From NCBI GenBank assembly GCA_944548615.1, contig OX155960.1, positions 12,152,365 to 12,216,364 of the forward strand: a stretch of DNA of 64,000 nucleotides. Reading direction: 5' to 3'. Both the position numbers and the translations under genes were made by a program. Positions 20,923 through 32,057 of the stretch are shown piece by piece; the first letter of the stretch is position 1, and the number at the start of each line of letters is the position of its first letter. The DNA is from Micropterix aruncella. Its lineage: Eukaryota > Arthropoda > Insecta > Lepidoptera > Micropterigidae. The notes beneath the pieces are model-generated. The model searched no databases. It was not told the origin of the DNA and worked only from the letters and a program-made list of their open reading frames with translations.

Positions 20923-21968
20923 TCTTGGGTTGTCGACACAACGGGCGAGCCCGTCACCACAGGGAGTTTTAACGATTAGTCGTTCTATCTCCCTGGAGTG
21001 AGCGTAGAAGACTTTGGACAAAAGACAATCCGCCGTCTAGCTTCGCCACAACCCGTAATAGACCAACGCCTTACCGCGAGATAGCCAGGAATGCTACCTG
21101 GCGGGCGACACTCGCGCCCTTACTACCAATGGTGACCAGATTTATCCGGTCTCTCGATTGGTTCCGAGTTCGAGGTCGCTTGCGCGGGCCTCTCCCTTAC
21201 GAAGCGGTGAAACGGTGAATACCGAATCTATCGCGGACCATGGCGTCCTTTGCCCGCCTCTAACCCGGGATCGGATGGCCAGTGGTCATTTCAAGAGCAG
21301 TCGCCGTAAGGTACGCAACCTCCCCCGCTCTATAGGAAACAATACAGCTTCCAGACTCCCCCGACTGTTAGTCGGAGTGGCTGCTCCGAGACCTGCCCAC
21401 GGACAGTGCGCCTTCACGTTCATTGTTCTGGAGCGTCCTCTACCCCGCTTACCGGCTCCTAAATTTACGATATTGTTGTTTCTTTTCTCGTAAAATTTTG
21501 TAATATTTTGTAAATTTTTTATTTTTTTGTAAATACTTTTTATTTTTTGAATAAATGGGTTCTCGGGGCGGTACGGGGGGGGGGTGGTTTACCCTATTTC
21601 ACCCCCTGCGCGTTTTACCCTTCTGGTACGCGCAGGGTTGTCGTAGCACGACATCCCGGGCAGACAAGACGACCCTCGTCGTTATAACTGCCCGGGCGGT
21701 GGGCGGGGTTTGCTGCCCTCACCTATCGCCTTGAAACTCTTTACTGTTAGTCGGAGTGCACAATCGATTGGCTTGCGCCGCACGGTGCGCAGACCGTCCA
21801 GGAGCGCCAGAGGTTTGATTCCCAGGGGAAACTGACCAGGGCCAGAGTCCTACCCAGGTTCGCACCCCGTACGTGGAGGCCGTCGGATGGGTGTTGACCC
21901 GTGAGTGTGACCGACCCTGAACACATGGGTCTTCGCGGCCAACCCATCATGGGCCCGTTAGCTCCCAT
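20923..21968 (+). repeat. Family A repeat with 12-bp target duplication and an internal insertion
   Basis: Flanked by the perfect 12-bp repeat gctatatgacca (20911-20922 and 21969-21980). It starts tcttgggttgtcgac and ends gttagctcccat. It is split by a 363-bp insertion (21380-21742) at the same internal site at which another family A copy is split near 29989. Outside that insertion it is collinear with 1605-2266. Confidence 0.85.
21380..21742 (+). mobile_element. 363-bp insertion with 16-bp target duplication
   Basis: Flanked by two exact copies of actgttagtcggagtg (21364-21379 and 21743-21758). The insert starts gctgctccgagacctgcc and ends ccttgaaactcttt, with an AT-rich middle, a G10 run and GC-rich ends. 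It has no open frame of interest and no poly-A tail. It is unlike family A. Unclassified, probably a non-autonomous element. Confidence 0.75.
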
Positions 21969-22050
21969 GCTATATGACCAGTTCTTGTGACTAAAAGCTG
22001 TAGCGATAACGTTACCGTGACCGTTACATAGCCAATTTGTGCTACTTGGG

Positions 22051-22645
22051 AGGGTTCCCTCGGAACGCCAGTATGCACTCGACCGATTTTATGCGTTTCT
22101 ATTATTGGCTTTGGTTTATTGAAGAATTAGCTTAAAACCGTGTTTTTTTACTGAGGATAAAATGTAGTTAAATAACCCAACTGACTAATAAATTTCCAGC
22201 GGTTTCTCGATAGAATTACATGTATTTTAAATGTCAAATTGTGGCTTTTTCTTGTTTGCATAAAAAAGAAGCGATTAATGCGAGTAGCCGTCGCCATGCG
22301 CTGTTCTATGCTTGCTGTTCTAGGCATTGTAATCGATAAATAGCGATGAGCTTCAAATTAAACGCGAAAGGTTACAGCATTTTAACGATTCAATAATAAT
22401 TTCGAAAGTTGCGATGTGCAAACGGTTGGCATTGAGAAATTGAATATGAGCATATTTATGGATGTAAAGGCCGATCAGTCGAATCTTTGAAACGTCGTCG
22501 TGCTAAGATATAAGCGCAGTATAATAAGCATACTGGAATATATTTAAATAGTTGGGAGCCAGCGACAAAGAAGTGCAAGAGTTTTGAAAAAGTGATAATT
22601 TCAGATTAGACAATATTTTGGCCATAGAATTCTGGAGTAGTCAGC
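22051..22645. other. TBC intron 1, no feature recognised
   Basis: AT-rich intron DNA without supported coding or repeat structure. Confidence 0.45.
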
Positions 22646-22743
22646 CGGCCCCAGACTCCAGGACACCTGGCGCTGGCGTACTAAGAAATGTGTAATTTTA
22701 ATTAATACCCCCAAAGTGTTTTGGAAAAGCTGAAAATTCATCA
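22646..22743 (+). repeat. Family F repeat, direct copy
   Basis: Contains acacctggcgctggcgtact, then gtgtaattttaatta, then gttttggaaaagctgaaaat. The same series occurs on the minus strand at 24361-24454, about 1.7 kb away, so the two copies are inverted around the LINE tail at 22845-23316. Confidence 0.65.
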
Positions 22744-22812
22744 GTAGACAGTATATGAAGTATATGAAGATATATGAAGGTATATGAAGTATATATAGAG
22801 CAAGTATATGAA
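22744..22812 (+). repeat. Short tandem repeat of TATATGAAG-type units
   Basis: Seven or so irregular copies of agtatatgaag or agatatatgaag in about 70 bp, next to the family F copy. Confidence 0.7.
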
Positions 22813-22844
22813 GAGTTCATATACTTGCTCTCCTATTTCGTGTA

Positions 22845-23316
22845 CTCTCCCAATCAACACCATCCTATCTCCACGAGCATTTTGAACCACTAAGTTCCCA
22901 CGGTCTCGTACTTCGGTCAGCCTTTGACAGTTTATTAAAAATTCCGAGTCATAATAGTGATTTCTATTCCTATTCTTTCTGTGTCCACGGTGCAAGACTC
23001 TGGAACCATCTCCCAGCAAATATACGAAACTCGCCTTCTTTACCATCGTTTAAGACTCACATTAAGGATTACTACCTTTCTAAGAAGTAACCAGTTCTTC
23101 CCTTTCTCTCCTGTTCCTCTCCCAATTTCCTCTCCTCTGGCTTTTATAGTTTTAAATTCTTCCACTTGTCTGTATGTTACGTAATAATCTTTATTTTCAC
23201 AATGCGCGCATGTACCACTGTGTTTAGGTTAGTTGTAAGACATTGCCATGTGGCAATAAGCTCGCCTTTTTGTATACTAATTAAGTGCAAATAAAGAGTA
23301 TTATTATTATTATTAT
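22845..23316 (+). mobile_element. Non-LTR retrotransposon 3' end with (ATT)n tail
   Basis: 5'-truncated. In a broken frame it reads YSFCVHGARLWNHLPANI, then LPSFKTHIKDYYLSKK, the C-terminal signature of jockey/CR1-type reverse transcriptase ORFs (x-x-x-ARLWNxLP...F-K-x-x-L/I-K). A 3'UTR follows with gccatgtggcaataagctcg and aataaagagta, ending in (ATT)n at 23300-23316. Confidence 0.7.
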
Positions 23317-24360
23317 ATGCTGTAGTGGCAAATCCAGCGGTCAGCGGTTAAACCGATCGAAAATCTGCCACCTTATTTTAGGGTAGCCATAGAACGACAA
23401 GGTGCAATTTTGGTGGCACCCAGGGGTGATGTGAACCGGCGTTTTACTGCCGATGGCACACCAGGTACTCGTAGAGGCGTGTCTCTCCTCGGCGAGTTGC
23501 GATACAAGGTGACCTTAAGCTCTTGTATCGCACGGTCTCCTTTTGCAGATTCCGCAGCGATCTCTTTTCCTATTAGATCGATCTAGTCTCCACTAGTTTG
23601 TAAATCTAGCCGCTCGCATAATTGAGGCATCAAGGTATAAGCTGTTATTGTCGCTTACCGTTTGAAGAGCAGTACTGTCCTGCGAAGCGTAGATATCGTC
23701 GGGGTCGGGTTATAAACTCGGTCCTGTCGAAGTCTGGTCTCGCGAAGTTCTCTCTTGTGCACTCAATTATCGAAAGTTTTCCGAACACTGACTCTATTAT
23801 TTTTGTCTCTACCGCTTGAAGGTTGAATAAAAAACTGTTTTCTTGTCACTTTATAATTCCACTTTCAATGTGGCTCAAATAAATTATAAATTCAATTATT
23901 TCTATTTGTTACATTGTATACGCGTGAAAGAATGAAAATTTTAAAACAAAATATGTTACTTTTGTTTTTTGTTGTTATTTTTCTTGCCTCTTGTTTCCAT
24001 GGTTTCTCTCGTTTCCATGGTTTCTTTAATATGCTATGTTGGTGATTCCCTTATTCAAAACTGTAGAATACATATATTCACGGCTTTGTTGTGTGCAATG
24101 TTTACGGTACTATGAATATTTTAATATTAATATTATTGGTAGTTAATTCTAAATACAACTATTTTGCCGAGACATATGCAATAAAGAACTAGAAACAAAA
24201 TGGTCAGACTGCTTAACGATAGAACGCGTGGCGTCAGAACTATTCCATGCATGTGACAAAAATGAAGTAGCTTCAAATACGCCGGTACGTATTTGTCGGT
24301 AACTATTACGCATCGTATAACTATTACGTATAATTTGCCGCGCAATATAATGAACTCCAT
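23317..24360. other. TBC intron 1, possible LTR-retrotransposon debris
   Basis: 23331-23900 is less AT-rich and shows ggtgcaattttggtggcacc and, near 23820, ggttgaataaaaaactg, as in the end region of LTR elements. I find no second LTR, no integrase and no target duplication, so this is only a suspicion. Confidence 0.25.
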
Positions 24361-24454
24361 TGATGAATTTTCACCTTTTCCAAAACACCTCGGTGTACTA
24401 ATTAAAATTACACCTTTCCTAGTACGCCAGCGCCAGGTGTTCCGAAGTCTGGCC
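24361..24454 (-). repeat. Family F repeat, inverted copy
   Basis: Reverse complement of 22646-22743, with aaaacacctcggtgtact in place of the shorter spacer there. Confidence 0.65.
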
Positions 24455-24727
24455 TTATTGAGCATCAACAAGTAATCACAGAAGTGCCTACCGATATAGA
24501 ATATGCATGAAATTTAAATACGGTTGTGACATTAGTCGACTTGTACCGACTGCTATGGAATGCCACATTTTTTTATTTAATTTTTGATGCGACCGAATTT
24601 GAAATTTCAACATTTACTTGCCAAACTACCGCACTTTTTATTTTTGTCTTGGAACAATACATATAATCGTATAATACATTAATAAAAATAAAACAACACA
24701 TAATGAAAACCACTAACAACCATGTAT

Positions 24728-25110
24728 ACAGGGTGAATTTTAATTAACCGGCATTCTTCAGTACGAGCAAGTACTTAGCAACTTTTAATAAAATTTTGTG
24801 GAAAAACAAAAATTAAAACGATTAAAAAAAACACTTTAAAAAAATATATTATAAAAGCGCTGAGCATGATGCGCCATCTAGCGGTAGGTAACATATCGCT
24901 AATATTGTTTATTATCGATATTTTACCTACCGATAGATGGCGCAGCACGCTCAAACGCTTGTCAAACTTTTATTTAACAGTCAAGTTTTTAAAATTTTCT
25001 AATAAAAAAAACGAAAAAAAAAAAACTTTTTTTGTTTTTTTTTTCCTTAAAAGTTGCTCGTACTGATTCACCCCCATGAAGGATGCCGGGTAATTTATAC
25101 TCGCCCGGTT
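24728..25110. mobile_element. Family G foldback MITE
   Basis: The left end acagggtgaattttaatt continues to cagtacgagcaa; the right end has ttgctcgtactgattcaccc. They are mutual complements over about 40 bases. The centre is a second inverted repeat: gcgccatctagcggtaggta faces tacctaccgatagatggcgc (24868-24945). Other family G copies or arms lie at 56985-57200, 57217, 57944-60475, 60530-60900 and 63248-63303. Confidence 0.75.
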
Positions 25111-25520
25111 TATTGATAATTTGTTTTTAAATAATATACCTGAGTACCTCAGTATCAAATGCGGACATCTGTCATGTACTTGAATAAGAGAAAAATCGGT
25201 TTTTCGTGAATACTTCAGAAGTGATATCATGAGGTAACACCAATATCATTTTTTTTGATGAATAAGTGAAATTCTAAAATTTTCAAATTCAGATTAAGAC
25301 AATTCTAAACCCAGAGTTTCAAAAAAATCGTGGGTAGGGGTGCGCTTTTGAAACCTATACCGGACTTCGGTGTTGAAAAAGTCGTTTTGATGTACGGTTT
25401 TTAAAGGAATGGACCTCGCCATTGAAAAGAGCACGAAAAGTTTTATTACAATTCACGTCTAACGTAATTTTGACCTGGGTGGCAAATGTTAGCCTTTGAT
25501 ATTTAGGTACTCCAATTTCA
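25111..25520. other. TBC intron 1, no feature recognised
   Basis: AT-rich intron DNA between a MITE and an RTE fragment; no supported structure. Confidence 0.4.
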
Positions 25521-26090
25521 CGCAGAAGCCAGATGGCAAGATCGGCCATGAGCAAGCTAGAAAGGCTGTGGAAGAATCGGGGTATAAGACAGCGGACTAA
25601 GGTCAGGCTGGTTCAAGCTCTGGTTTTCTCGATCTTTCTCTATGCATTGGAGAGATGGACCCTGAAGGCTCGGATACGCACCAACATCGATGCACTGGAG
25701 ATGTGGTGTTGTCGTAAAATGCTAGGAATCCCATGGACAGCACGCCGCACCAACAAATCTGTCCTGGAAGAACTCGGCATCCAAGTGAGGCTCTCCGCCG
25801 TATGCACGAGAAGGGTCCTGCAGTTCTTCGGTCATGTTGCCAGGAGAAACCCAGAGAATCTGGAGAAAATGCTTTCCGGGGGTCAAGTAGAGGGAAGAAG
25901 ATGCAGAGGCAGATCACCGGCCAGATGGAACGACCTCATCAAAGAAGTTACAAAAGAATCAATACAATCTGCAACCCGCCATGCAGAAGACAGGTCGAAG
26001 TGGAGGAGCCTCGTAGGCAAACTGTTGTCTAGTGGCCACGATCCTCAGTAATGAGGGAACGACGGAGAAGAAGACTCCAATATTACCTGT
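25521..26090 (+). mobile_element. RTE/BovB-type non-LTR retrotransposon, 3' fragment
   Basis: An uninterrupted frame of about 172 codons (25533-26051) reads MARSAMSKLERLWKN, LVFSIFLYALERWTLKA, EMWCCRKMLGIPWTARRTN, VLQFFGHVARRNPENL and RSKWRSLVGKLL. This is the C-terminal end of an RTE-type reverse transcriptase protein (W-x-x-R-K...RRxLxFFGHVxR). The short 3' tail (aatgagggaacgacggagaa) also fits. The endonuclease and RT core are missing. The frame is intact, so the copy is fairly young. Confidence 0.85.
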
Positions 26091-27890
26091 CTAAAGTAAG
26101 CTCCTTTAAAAACTGTGGATTTGAATATAGAATATACAATATTAGTATATACATATACAAACATCCACCATATTATACACATACGTAAAATACAGATTGT
26201 GAATGGACAAAATTGTAATATTCTTTGTTTGCTTTGATAATTAAATTGACGTAATAGACGCCGTTCCGGTTTCAATATGCAAAGTGGAACTAAGCATGGG
26301 CGCATTTAGAATACGAAAACATTGTGGCTTGAAGTGCACATTGTATATGAGTCCTTCTGAGTAGAAAAGTAAATTAATAATAGACGGAAATATCCAATTG
26401 CTTCGTTTATAGCGTCAATTTTAGCGTGACGTGTCGCCTATCGGCTAACATTACACGTGACCAAGGGCACCTCAATAATTCATATTATACAGTTCGGAAA
26501 AATTGAGTTGGAAGTTGCCATCAATAGTAAAAAACCGGACTTAGAAACAATAGCCGTATTTTCGACACTTAAATATATAATAAACGAGTGGTATTACCCG
26601 GCGTTGCCCGTGTTATATCTGTTCTCAAATACCAATGTATAGCAATTTTCATGGCGATCGGTTGAGCAGTATAGAAGTTGGTGTGCTGCAGCGCCGTCTA
26701 GTTGAAAGTTGCAACAAAGCGGATATATATAAAAACCTTAACCATGAAAAAATACATATATATGCCAACTTTCATGGTGATCGGTCAAACGGTTTCGGAG
26801 TCTATTAAACTCGGACAGACGGGCATACAGATATACCAACATCCATTTTTATATTATATTATTTTGGCCTGTTTTTAAAATTTAAACTTTGAATGCCTAT
26901 ATCTCGCTTATTTATAGCGACCGACACAATTTTCTTCCAGATTTAGCATTAAAATGAAAAAAATTGGAGAGAGGTTCCTATACTGCAGTTTTTCCACTTT
27001 TATAACTATGTGATAATACTTACATGTATATATTTTAATTAAAGAGTGTTGAACAATGAAGCACAAATAATTAAAAATCAGGAATAATTTCACTGTATTA
27101 CCTTCACAATATTTTGAATTTAGAATAACGCTTGGCCGACTATGACGGCAGCGCCATCTATGGATTACTCAATAGATAACGCCATCTGTTAAAATCGTTT
27201 GGAACTAACAGATAATTGCGAATGTCAAATAATAGACATTGCAATAAAATAATATCGCGACTATAAATTAAGACGTAAGCTATCCTATCTTTCAAGTTGG
27301 ATCAAACTGCACATTGTGTGCAAATTTGATTCAAATCGGTTAAGTAGTTTAGGAGTCCATCGCGGACAAACAACGTGACACGTAATTTATATATATTAAG
27401 ATATAAAACAGGAAACCCGGTACTTTTACACGACTGCTCACAAAAAAGGAGTCTAATGTGTTTAGGGTTCATGTTCATGTATGCATGTTTTCCGTTTCTT
27501 TATTCCACTATAACCTAAATGCTAACTACTAATTTTCACTTTTTGTACCGGCGATGAAATATTTTTTTTTAAATTATCGTTCTTGTTATTTTAAAAAATT
27601 ATCATTAGGTTGAAAAGGCACGCAGGTGCTAACTATACCGTCGAAATAGTTAAATTACAACCAGCTGCCCGCGCTGTTGAGTAAATCAGGTTTGAAAACA
27701 GTATACATCTATTTATGTTAAAAAAATACGAAGGCATATTGCTGGATTGACAATAAAATTATTTTACGTTGATAAATCTACATAGATTTGTATTTCTATT
27801 TTAATATATTATTCTCTCTTACTTTTTATGACATTAGTATATTTTGATTATTTGTAAATGGGTAATATTGAATATAATATTACAGCCATG
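26091..27890. other. TBC intron 1 with Helitron-like fragments
   Basis: Two stretches resemble common arthropod Helitron-associated repeats. 26575-26850 has gtggtattacccggcgttgc and gatcggtcaaacggtttcgg; 27300-27405 has ttgattcaaatcggttaagt and agtccatcgcggacaaac. No clear CTRR end with a hairpin is seen, so the limits are unknown. Confidence 0.35.
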
Positions 27891-27910
27891 ACAACTATCA
27901 TGATAGTTGT
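27891..27910. repeat. Perfect 20-bp palindrome
   Basis: acaactatcatgatagttgt reads identically on both strands. A related imperfect palindrome with core actatcgtgatagt lies near 46839-46852. Function unknown. Confidence 0.9.
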
Positions 27911-28844
27911 GTTTTTTAAAAATTAAATTTTAAGCATTTAATTTTGTGACGCATCCAAGTGTAGGAATGCCTATCTACTGGAGTAGTTGATTGTATTGTA
28001 TTGTAAAAATAATTTTTGAAATCGGTCAACGCATTCTTGAATTATGCACTTCACGGGCTTTAATACTAAAACTTTGACGCGTCATTTGATTGTTAAAAAT
28101 TCGAAAAATCTCAGTTTTTGTTTTAAGTAATTCCGGTATTGATAGGTACCTACAGTTTTATATCCGGGATCCCTGTTGTCTAAACGTACAAGTCCGATAG
28201 TAGTAAAATGTACCAACAGAGGGCCTCGCCGGTAATTTAGAGCGTACTGTCACTCCGCATGGTGCATTATACATAGGGATTTTGTGTTTGAAATTAAATT
28301 AATGTTTTCGATAGCAAAAGTGTGTGTATTCTTCAACGCGTCCGCAGCGACACCTGTATTTTCGAAACCTGGATCCGGGTATCCAACAGGTGGATTGAAG
28401 TGAACGAACCGCTTTGATGATTCTTTACAAACTGGACGACTTTTATGATATTGCGTCCACAATTGCTTGATTATAAATAACCATATTATGACTACTTTCG
28501 CACTAAGATTTAGATTTTATTGACATTGTTTTTAATTACGCATGTTTCAGAATTTTTCTTTTTCATTGTATTGATTATTTTTTCTTGTTTGATTATTGAT
28601 TATTTTGTAAATTTGACTATTTTTAGTAATCACCTCTGATTACATTTTTTTTCTTCCTTTTAATTAATCAAAGCGGTTTTATCATCCCGTAAATTATGAT
28701 TGTAAAATTTGACATATTAGTTACCGACAGTATTTGCAGGGACTTAATTTTGCCTCTCGGCTATATGTAGACTTTAAAAATAAACAGAACGAATATGAGA
28801 TAAAATAATAAACTAGGTATACTATAAATATTATGTCCCATCCC
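27911..28844. other. TBC intron 1, no feature recognised
   Basis: AT-rich intron DNA with no supported coding or repeat structure. Confidence 0.4.
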
Positions 28845-29070
28845 TCTCCTTTCACATTCTATCCCCTATTATTCTTGTTTTTAATTATCGAATAAGCGAC
28901 TAAAATGTAATATATTTCGATAGTAATTTAATTCAATTTAAGTTTGATAATTTATCGTATAAGGAAATACTTTAAGAAACTACTGTAGGAAACAATTAAT
29001 CGGCCATTGAAACATTGTACCAACATAATTTGTAATAATTAACGATGCAGTGTATGTTTCCCGAAGAATA
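28845..29070 (+). repeat. Family H repeat, copy 1
   Basis: Shares tcccatccctctccttt, ggaaacaattaatcggcca and gtatgtttcccgaa with 62396-62580 in the same order and orientation. Possibly the 3' end of a retroposon; both copies end in an A-rich stretch. Confidence 0.6.
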
Positions 29071-29079
29071 CATTTAAAA

Positions 29080-29517
29080 ATAATTTACTTGCCTTTCTAC
29101 AAAGGAAGTTTATGAACAACAATTCTGATACAAAGTAGTTTGTTGGAGCAAGTTCTGGAGAGTAGGTATGGTGGTTTACGAATTGTGGCACCTCTTGCAT
29201 CTTTGCGACTGTTTGCTTTTATGTGTTTTGTCGCGCAAAAGCAGTAGCGACCAGCGATAGACCAGCACCGCTTTTTTATCACGAGCTTCTCCATCATTGC
29301 TTGCAGTTCTTGCTAGTATACATTTTCGTTGAATATTGTGCCAGACTGCAATAATCTGTACCGACACGGGACCTATTTTCAACTTTTCCACGATTGAAAA
29401 AACAAACGAAATATCCGAGTAATAACAAACAAACGACAGAAACATACATGACTTGTTGAATTAAAATTTATTTTAGTTTGAAATTCCGACTCAATCAGAA
29501 GTTAGGGCGATTTCTAA
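29080..29517 (-). pseudogene. Mariner (SETMAR-like) transposase relic
   Basis: On the minus strand MMEKLVIK appears, followed in another frame by QTVAKMQEVPQFVNH and YSPELAPTNYF. This is the region around the second and third catalytic aspartates of a DD34D mariner transposase. It is interrupted by frameshifts. The flank to 29517 matches the relic at 47130-47660, so both come from one family. The family A composite repeat begins immediately after it. Confidence 0.65.
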
Positions 29518-29533
29518 GGGCCAGTTGAACAAC

Positions 29534-30884
29534 TAGGGTTATCGACTACAGCGGACGAGCCCGTCACCTCAGGAAGTTTTAACGATTAGTCGTTCTATCT
29601 CCCTGGAGTGAGCGCAGAAGACTTGAGGACAAAACAGTCCACCGTCTAGCTAAGCCACAAGCCCGTAAGAGGCCAACGCCTTAACCGCGAGATAGCCAGG
29701 AGTGTTACCCGGCGGGCCAACACTCACGCCCTTACTTCCAATTGCGACCAGATTACTCCGGTCTCTCGAGGTTACGAGTTCGAGGTCGCTTGCGCGGTCC
29801 TCTCCCTTACGAAGCGGTGAAACGGTGTTTACCGAATATATCGCGGACCACAGCGTCCTTTGCCCGGCTGTTCACCCAGGATCGGATGGCCGATGGTCGT
29901 TTCAAGAGCAGTCGCCGTAAGGTCCGCAACCACCCCCGCTCTATAGGAAACAGTACTGCTTCCAGACTCCCCCGACTGTTAGTCAGAGTCGGGAGCTAAC
30001 GGGCCCATGATGAGGTGGCCACGATGACCCATATGTGTTCAGGGTCGGTCACACTCACGGGTCAACACCCATCCGACGGCCTCCACGCACGGGGTGCGAA
30101 CCTGGGTAGGACACTGGGTCAACCAGTCTCCCCTGGGAATCAAACCTCTGGCGCTCCTGGACGGTCTGCGCACCGTGCGGCGCAAGCCAATCGATTGTGC
30201 TCTCCGACTAACAGTCGGGGGAGTCTGGGAACTGTATTGTTTCCTATAGAACGGGGGTGGTTGCGTACCTTACGGCGACTGCTCTTGAAATGACCATTGG
30301 CCATCCGATCCCGGTTCAGAGTCGGGCAAAGGACGCCTTGGTCCGCGACAGATTCGGCGTACACCGTTTCACCGCTTCGTAAGGGAGAGGACCGCGCAAG
30401 CGACCTCGAACTCGGAACCAATCGAGAGACCGGAGAAATCTGGTCACAATTGGAAGCAAGGGCGCGAGTGTCGGCCCGCCAGGTAACATCACTGGCTATC
30501 TCGCGGTAAAGGCGTTGGTCTCTTGCGGGTTGTGACGTAGCTGGACGTTGGATTGTTCTGTCCAAAGTCTTCTACGTTCACTGCAGGGCGACAGAACGAA
30601 AAATCGTTAAAACGTCCTGTGGTGACGGGCTCGCCCGTTGTAGTCGACACCTCAAGATGTTAGTCAGAGTGCACAGTCGATTGGCTTACGCCGCACGGTG
30701 CGCAGACCGTCCAGGAGCGCAAGAAGGTTGATTCCCAGGGGAAACTAACCATAAGGCCAGAGTCCTACCCAGGCTCGCACTTCATGCGTGGAGGCTATCG
30801 GATAGGTGTTGACCTGTGAGTGTGACCAACCCTGAACAGAATGGGTCTTCGTGGCCAACCAGCAAGGGCCCATTAACTCCCAAA
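29534..30884 (+). repeat. Family A composite: one copy inserted head-to-head into another
   Basis: The outer plus-strand copy is 29534-29989 and 30659-30884; an inverted, complete family A copy (29990-30658, 669 bp) lies inside it. The inner copy is bounded by the 12-bp duplication gttagtcagagt (29978-29989 and 30659-30670). The outer copy is bounded by copies of ggccagttgaa (29519-29529, 30886-30896; a longer match gggccagttgaacaa at 29518-29532 recurs at 30905-30919). The same inner/outer junction is present at 44218/44219. Confidence 0.85.
29990..30658 (-). repeat. Inner family A copy of the composite
   Basis: Complete copy on the minus strand: from 30658 it reads atcttgaggtgtcgac and it ends gttagctcccg at 29990. 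It defines the full length of family A (about 669 bp) independently of the copy at 1605-2266. Confidence 0.85.
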
Positions 30885-30919
30885 TGGCCAGTTGAAAATT
30901 ACAAGGGCCAGTTGAACAA

Positions 30920-31140
30920 TACGGCAATTATCTAATAGTATAGCTGGGTATAGGAAGGACCTAAAAGTATAGCTATCAGCAATAAATATTCTTCAGCCTC
31001 CTATTTAGTGTTATGCTTTCCAGTTAATTTTAGTAGTATTCTAGGAGCATTGCTTGAAAATGGCTTGTTTGTTTGTTTGTTTCTACTCTTTATTGTGACC
31101 TTTCAAAATGGGCGGGTTTATTATCACACAACAATCTCTT
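30920..31140. other. TBC intron 1, no feature recognised
   Basis: Short AT-rich stretch between the composite repeat and a SINE; nothing supported. Confidence 0.4.
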
Positions 31141-31149
31141 ACAACCGAC

Positions 31150-31345
31150 CCTACTATGACGTGTTTATATGTATGTGTGCGTGTAACGCGCGTGTGTGTG
31201 TGTCTTATTGCATGCGATAGACAGAATTGAAATGCCATTCCGTTAATTTTATCCCAACGGAAAATGGTTACCCAGCCGGGAATCGAACCCGGAACCTTAA
31301 AAATGTAAGATCACGCGACCCGACAACTATGCCACCGTGTCACAA
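31150..31345 (-). repeat. tRNA-derived SINE
   Basis: On the minus strand (31345 down) there is an A-box-like tggcatagttgtcgg, then a perfect B box ggttcgattcc inside a tRNA T-arm (ccggg-ttcgatt-cccgg). A non-tRNA body (aacggaatggcatttcaatt) and a TG-rich tail at about 31150-31204 follow. The 5' and 3' tRNA ends do not pair into an acceptor stem, so this is a SINE rather than a tRNA gene. Confidence 0.65.
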
Positions 31346-32057
31346 TGATAAAATTGCTTTATCAACACCGTTTCAAAACTAGCCCAGAAAGCTAGCCTTG
31401 AATGACTATTAGCCTACGCTATAATTATCATTAACCCTTGGATTAAATGGGTATTTTCATGGATGCATCTGTCTCTTTTGCAGGATTTTCGGCGACATCG
31501 ACTTAAAGTACTATTACTACGAAACTACTACACCAATCATAAAAAGAACAACTGCACAATGATTGCATTGAAATTTCGAATATAGAATATTGAAATAACA
31601 TTTTGTAAAACAATTAGATAATTATGAATAAATATGAGAATGTCAAAGAAGTGAAAAAAACGCGGAACCAGATCTGGTCGTATCATACTCAACGGATAAT
31701 TGTTTCAGAACCAGATTTGGTCGTATCATACTCAACGGGTTAATAACTGTTCCGGCGTTTATCAAGTTTATGAGTGAAAAAACAATACATTCAAAAACGT
31801 TATTTTTCTATGTTACGGTGTTTTGCGTGGAATGCGAGATAACTATTACATAGATTGCACTGTGTCACGTACCTACCTACATACATACATAATTATGCAA
31901 CAATTGTGTTTTGTAATTAATTGATGATGGTGTGATTGTGGGCTTCCGACCATAAATAAGTAAATATTAATGACATCAGACCTTCATGCGATGGTCCCGA
32001 AGTATGCACCTCACGATACCCATTACTCTATCTCTTCAGTCAGCACTTCGTTCTCCT
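31346..32057. other. TBC intron 1 with a 47-bp tandem duplication
   Basis: At 31669-31741 the phrase gaaccagatytggtcgtatc followed by atactcaacgg occurs twice in tandem. Otherwise nothing is recognised. Confidence 0.5.

Larger units (their letters stand above)
19887..22050. mobile_element. TIR element carrying an inserted family A repeat
   Basis: The left tip cccaacaagcacaaaagcc pairs with the complement of the right tip (cccaagtagcacaaattgg); a further shared block is acagcttt. The interior has several copies of an AAGGGTGG motif on both strands near each end (for example 20057, 20213 on the complement, and 20808), like transposase-binding subterminal repeats. No transposase is present. Without the family A insertion (20923-21968) it would be about 1.1 kb. 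Confidence 0.6.

Noticed and set aside
31266..31345. A tRNA gene on the minus strand
   Set aside because: Perfect T-arm but no acceptor stem, and a SINE-like body follows; called a SINE.
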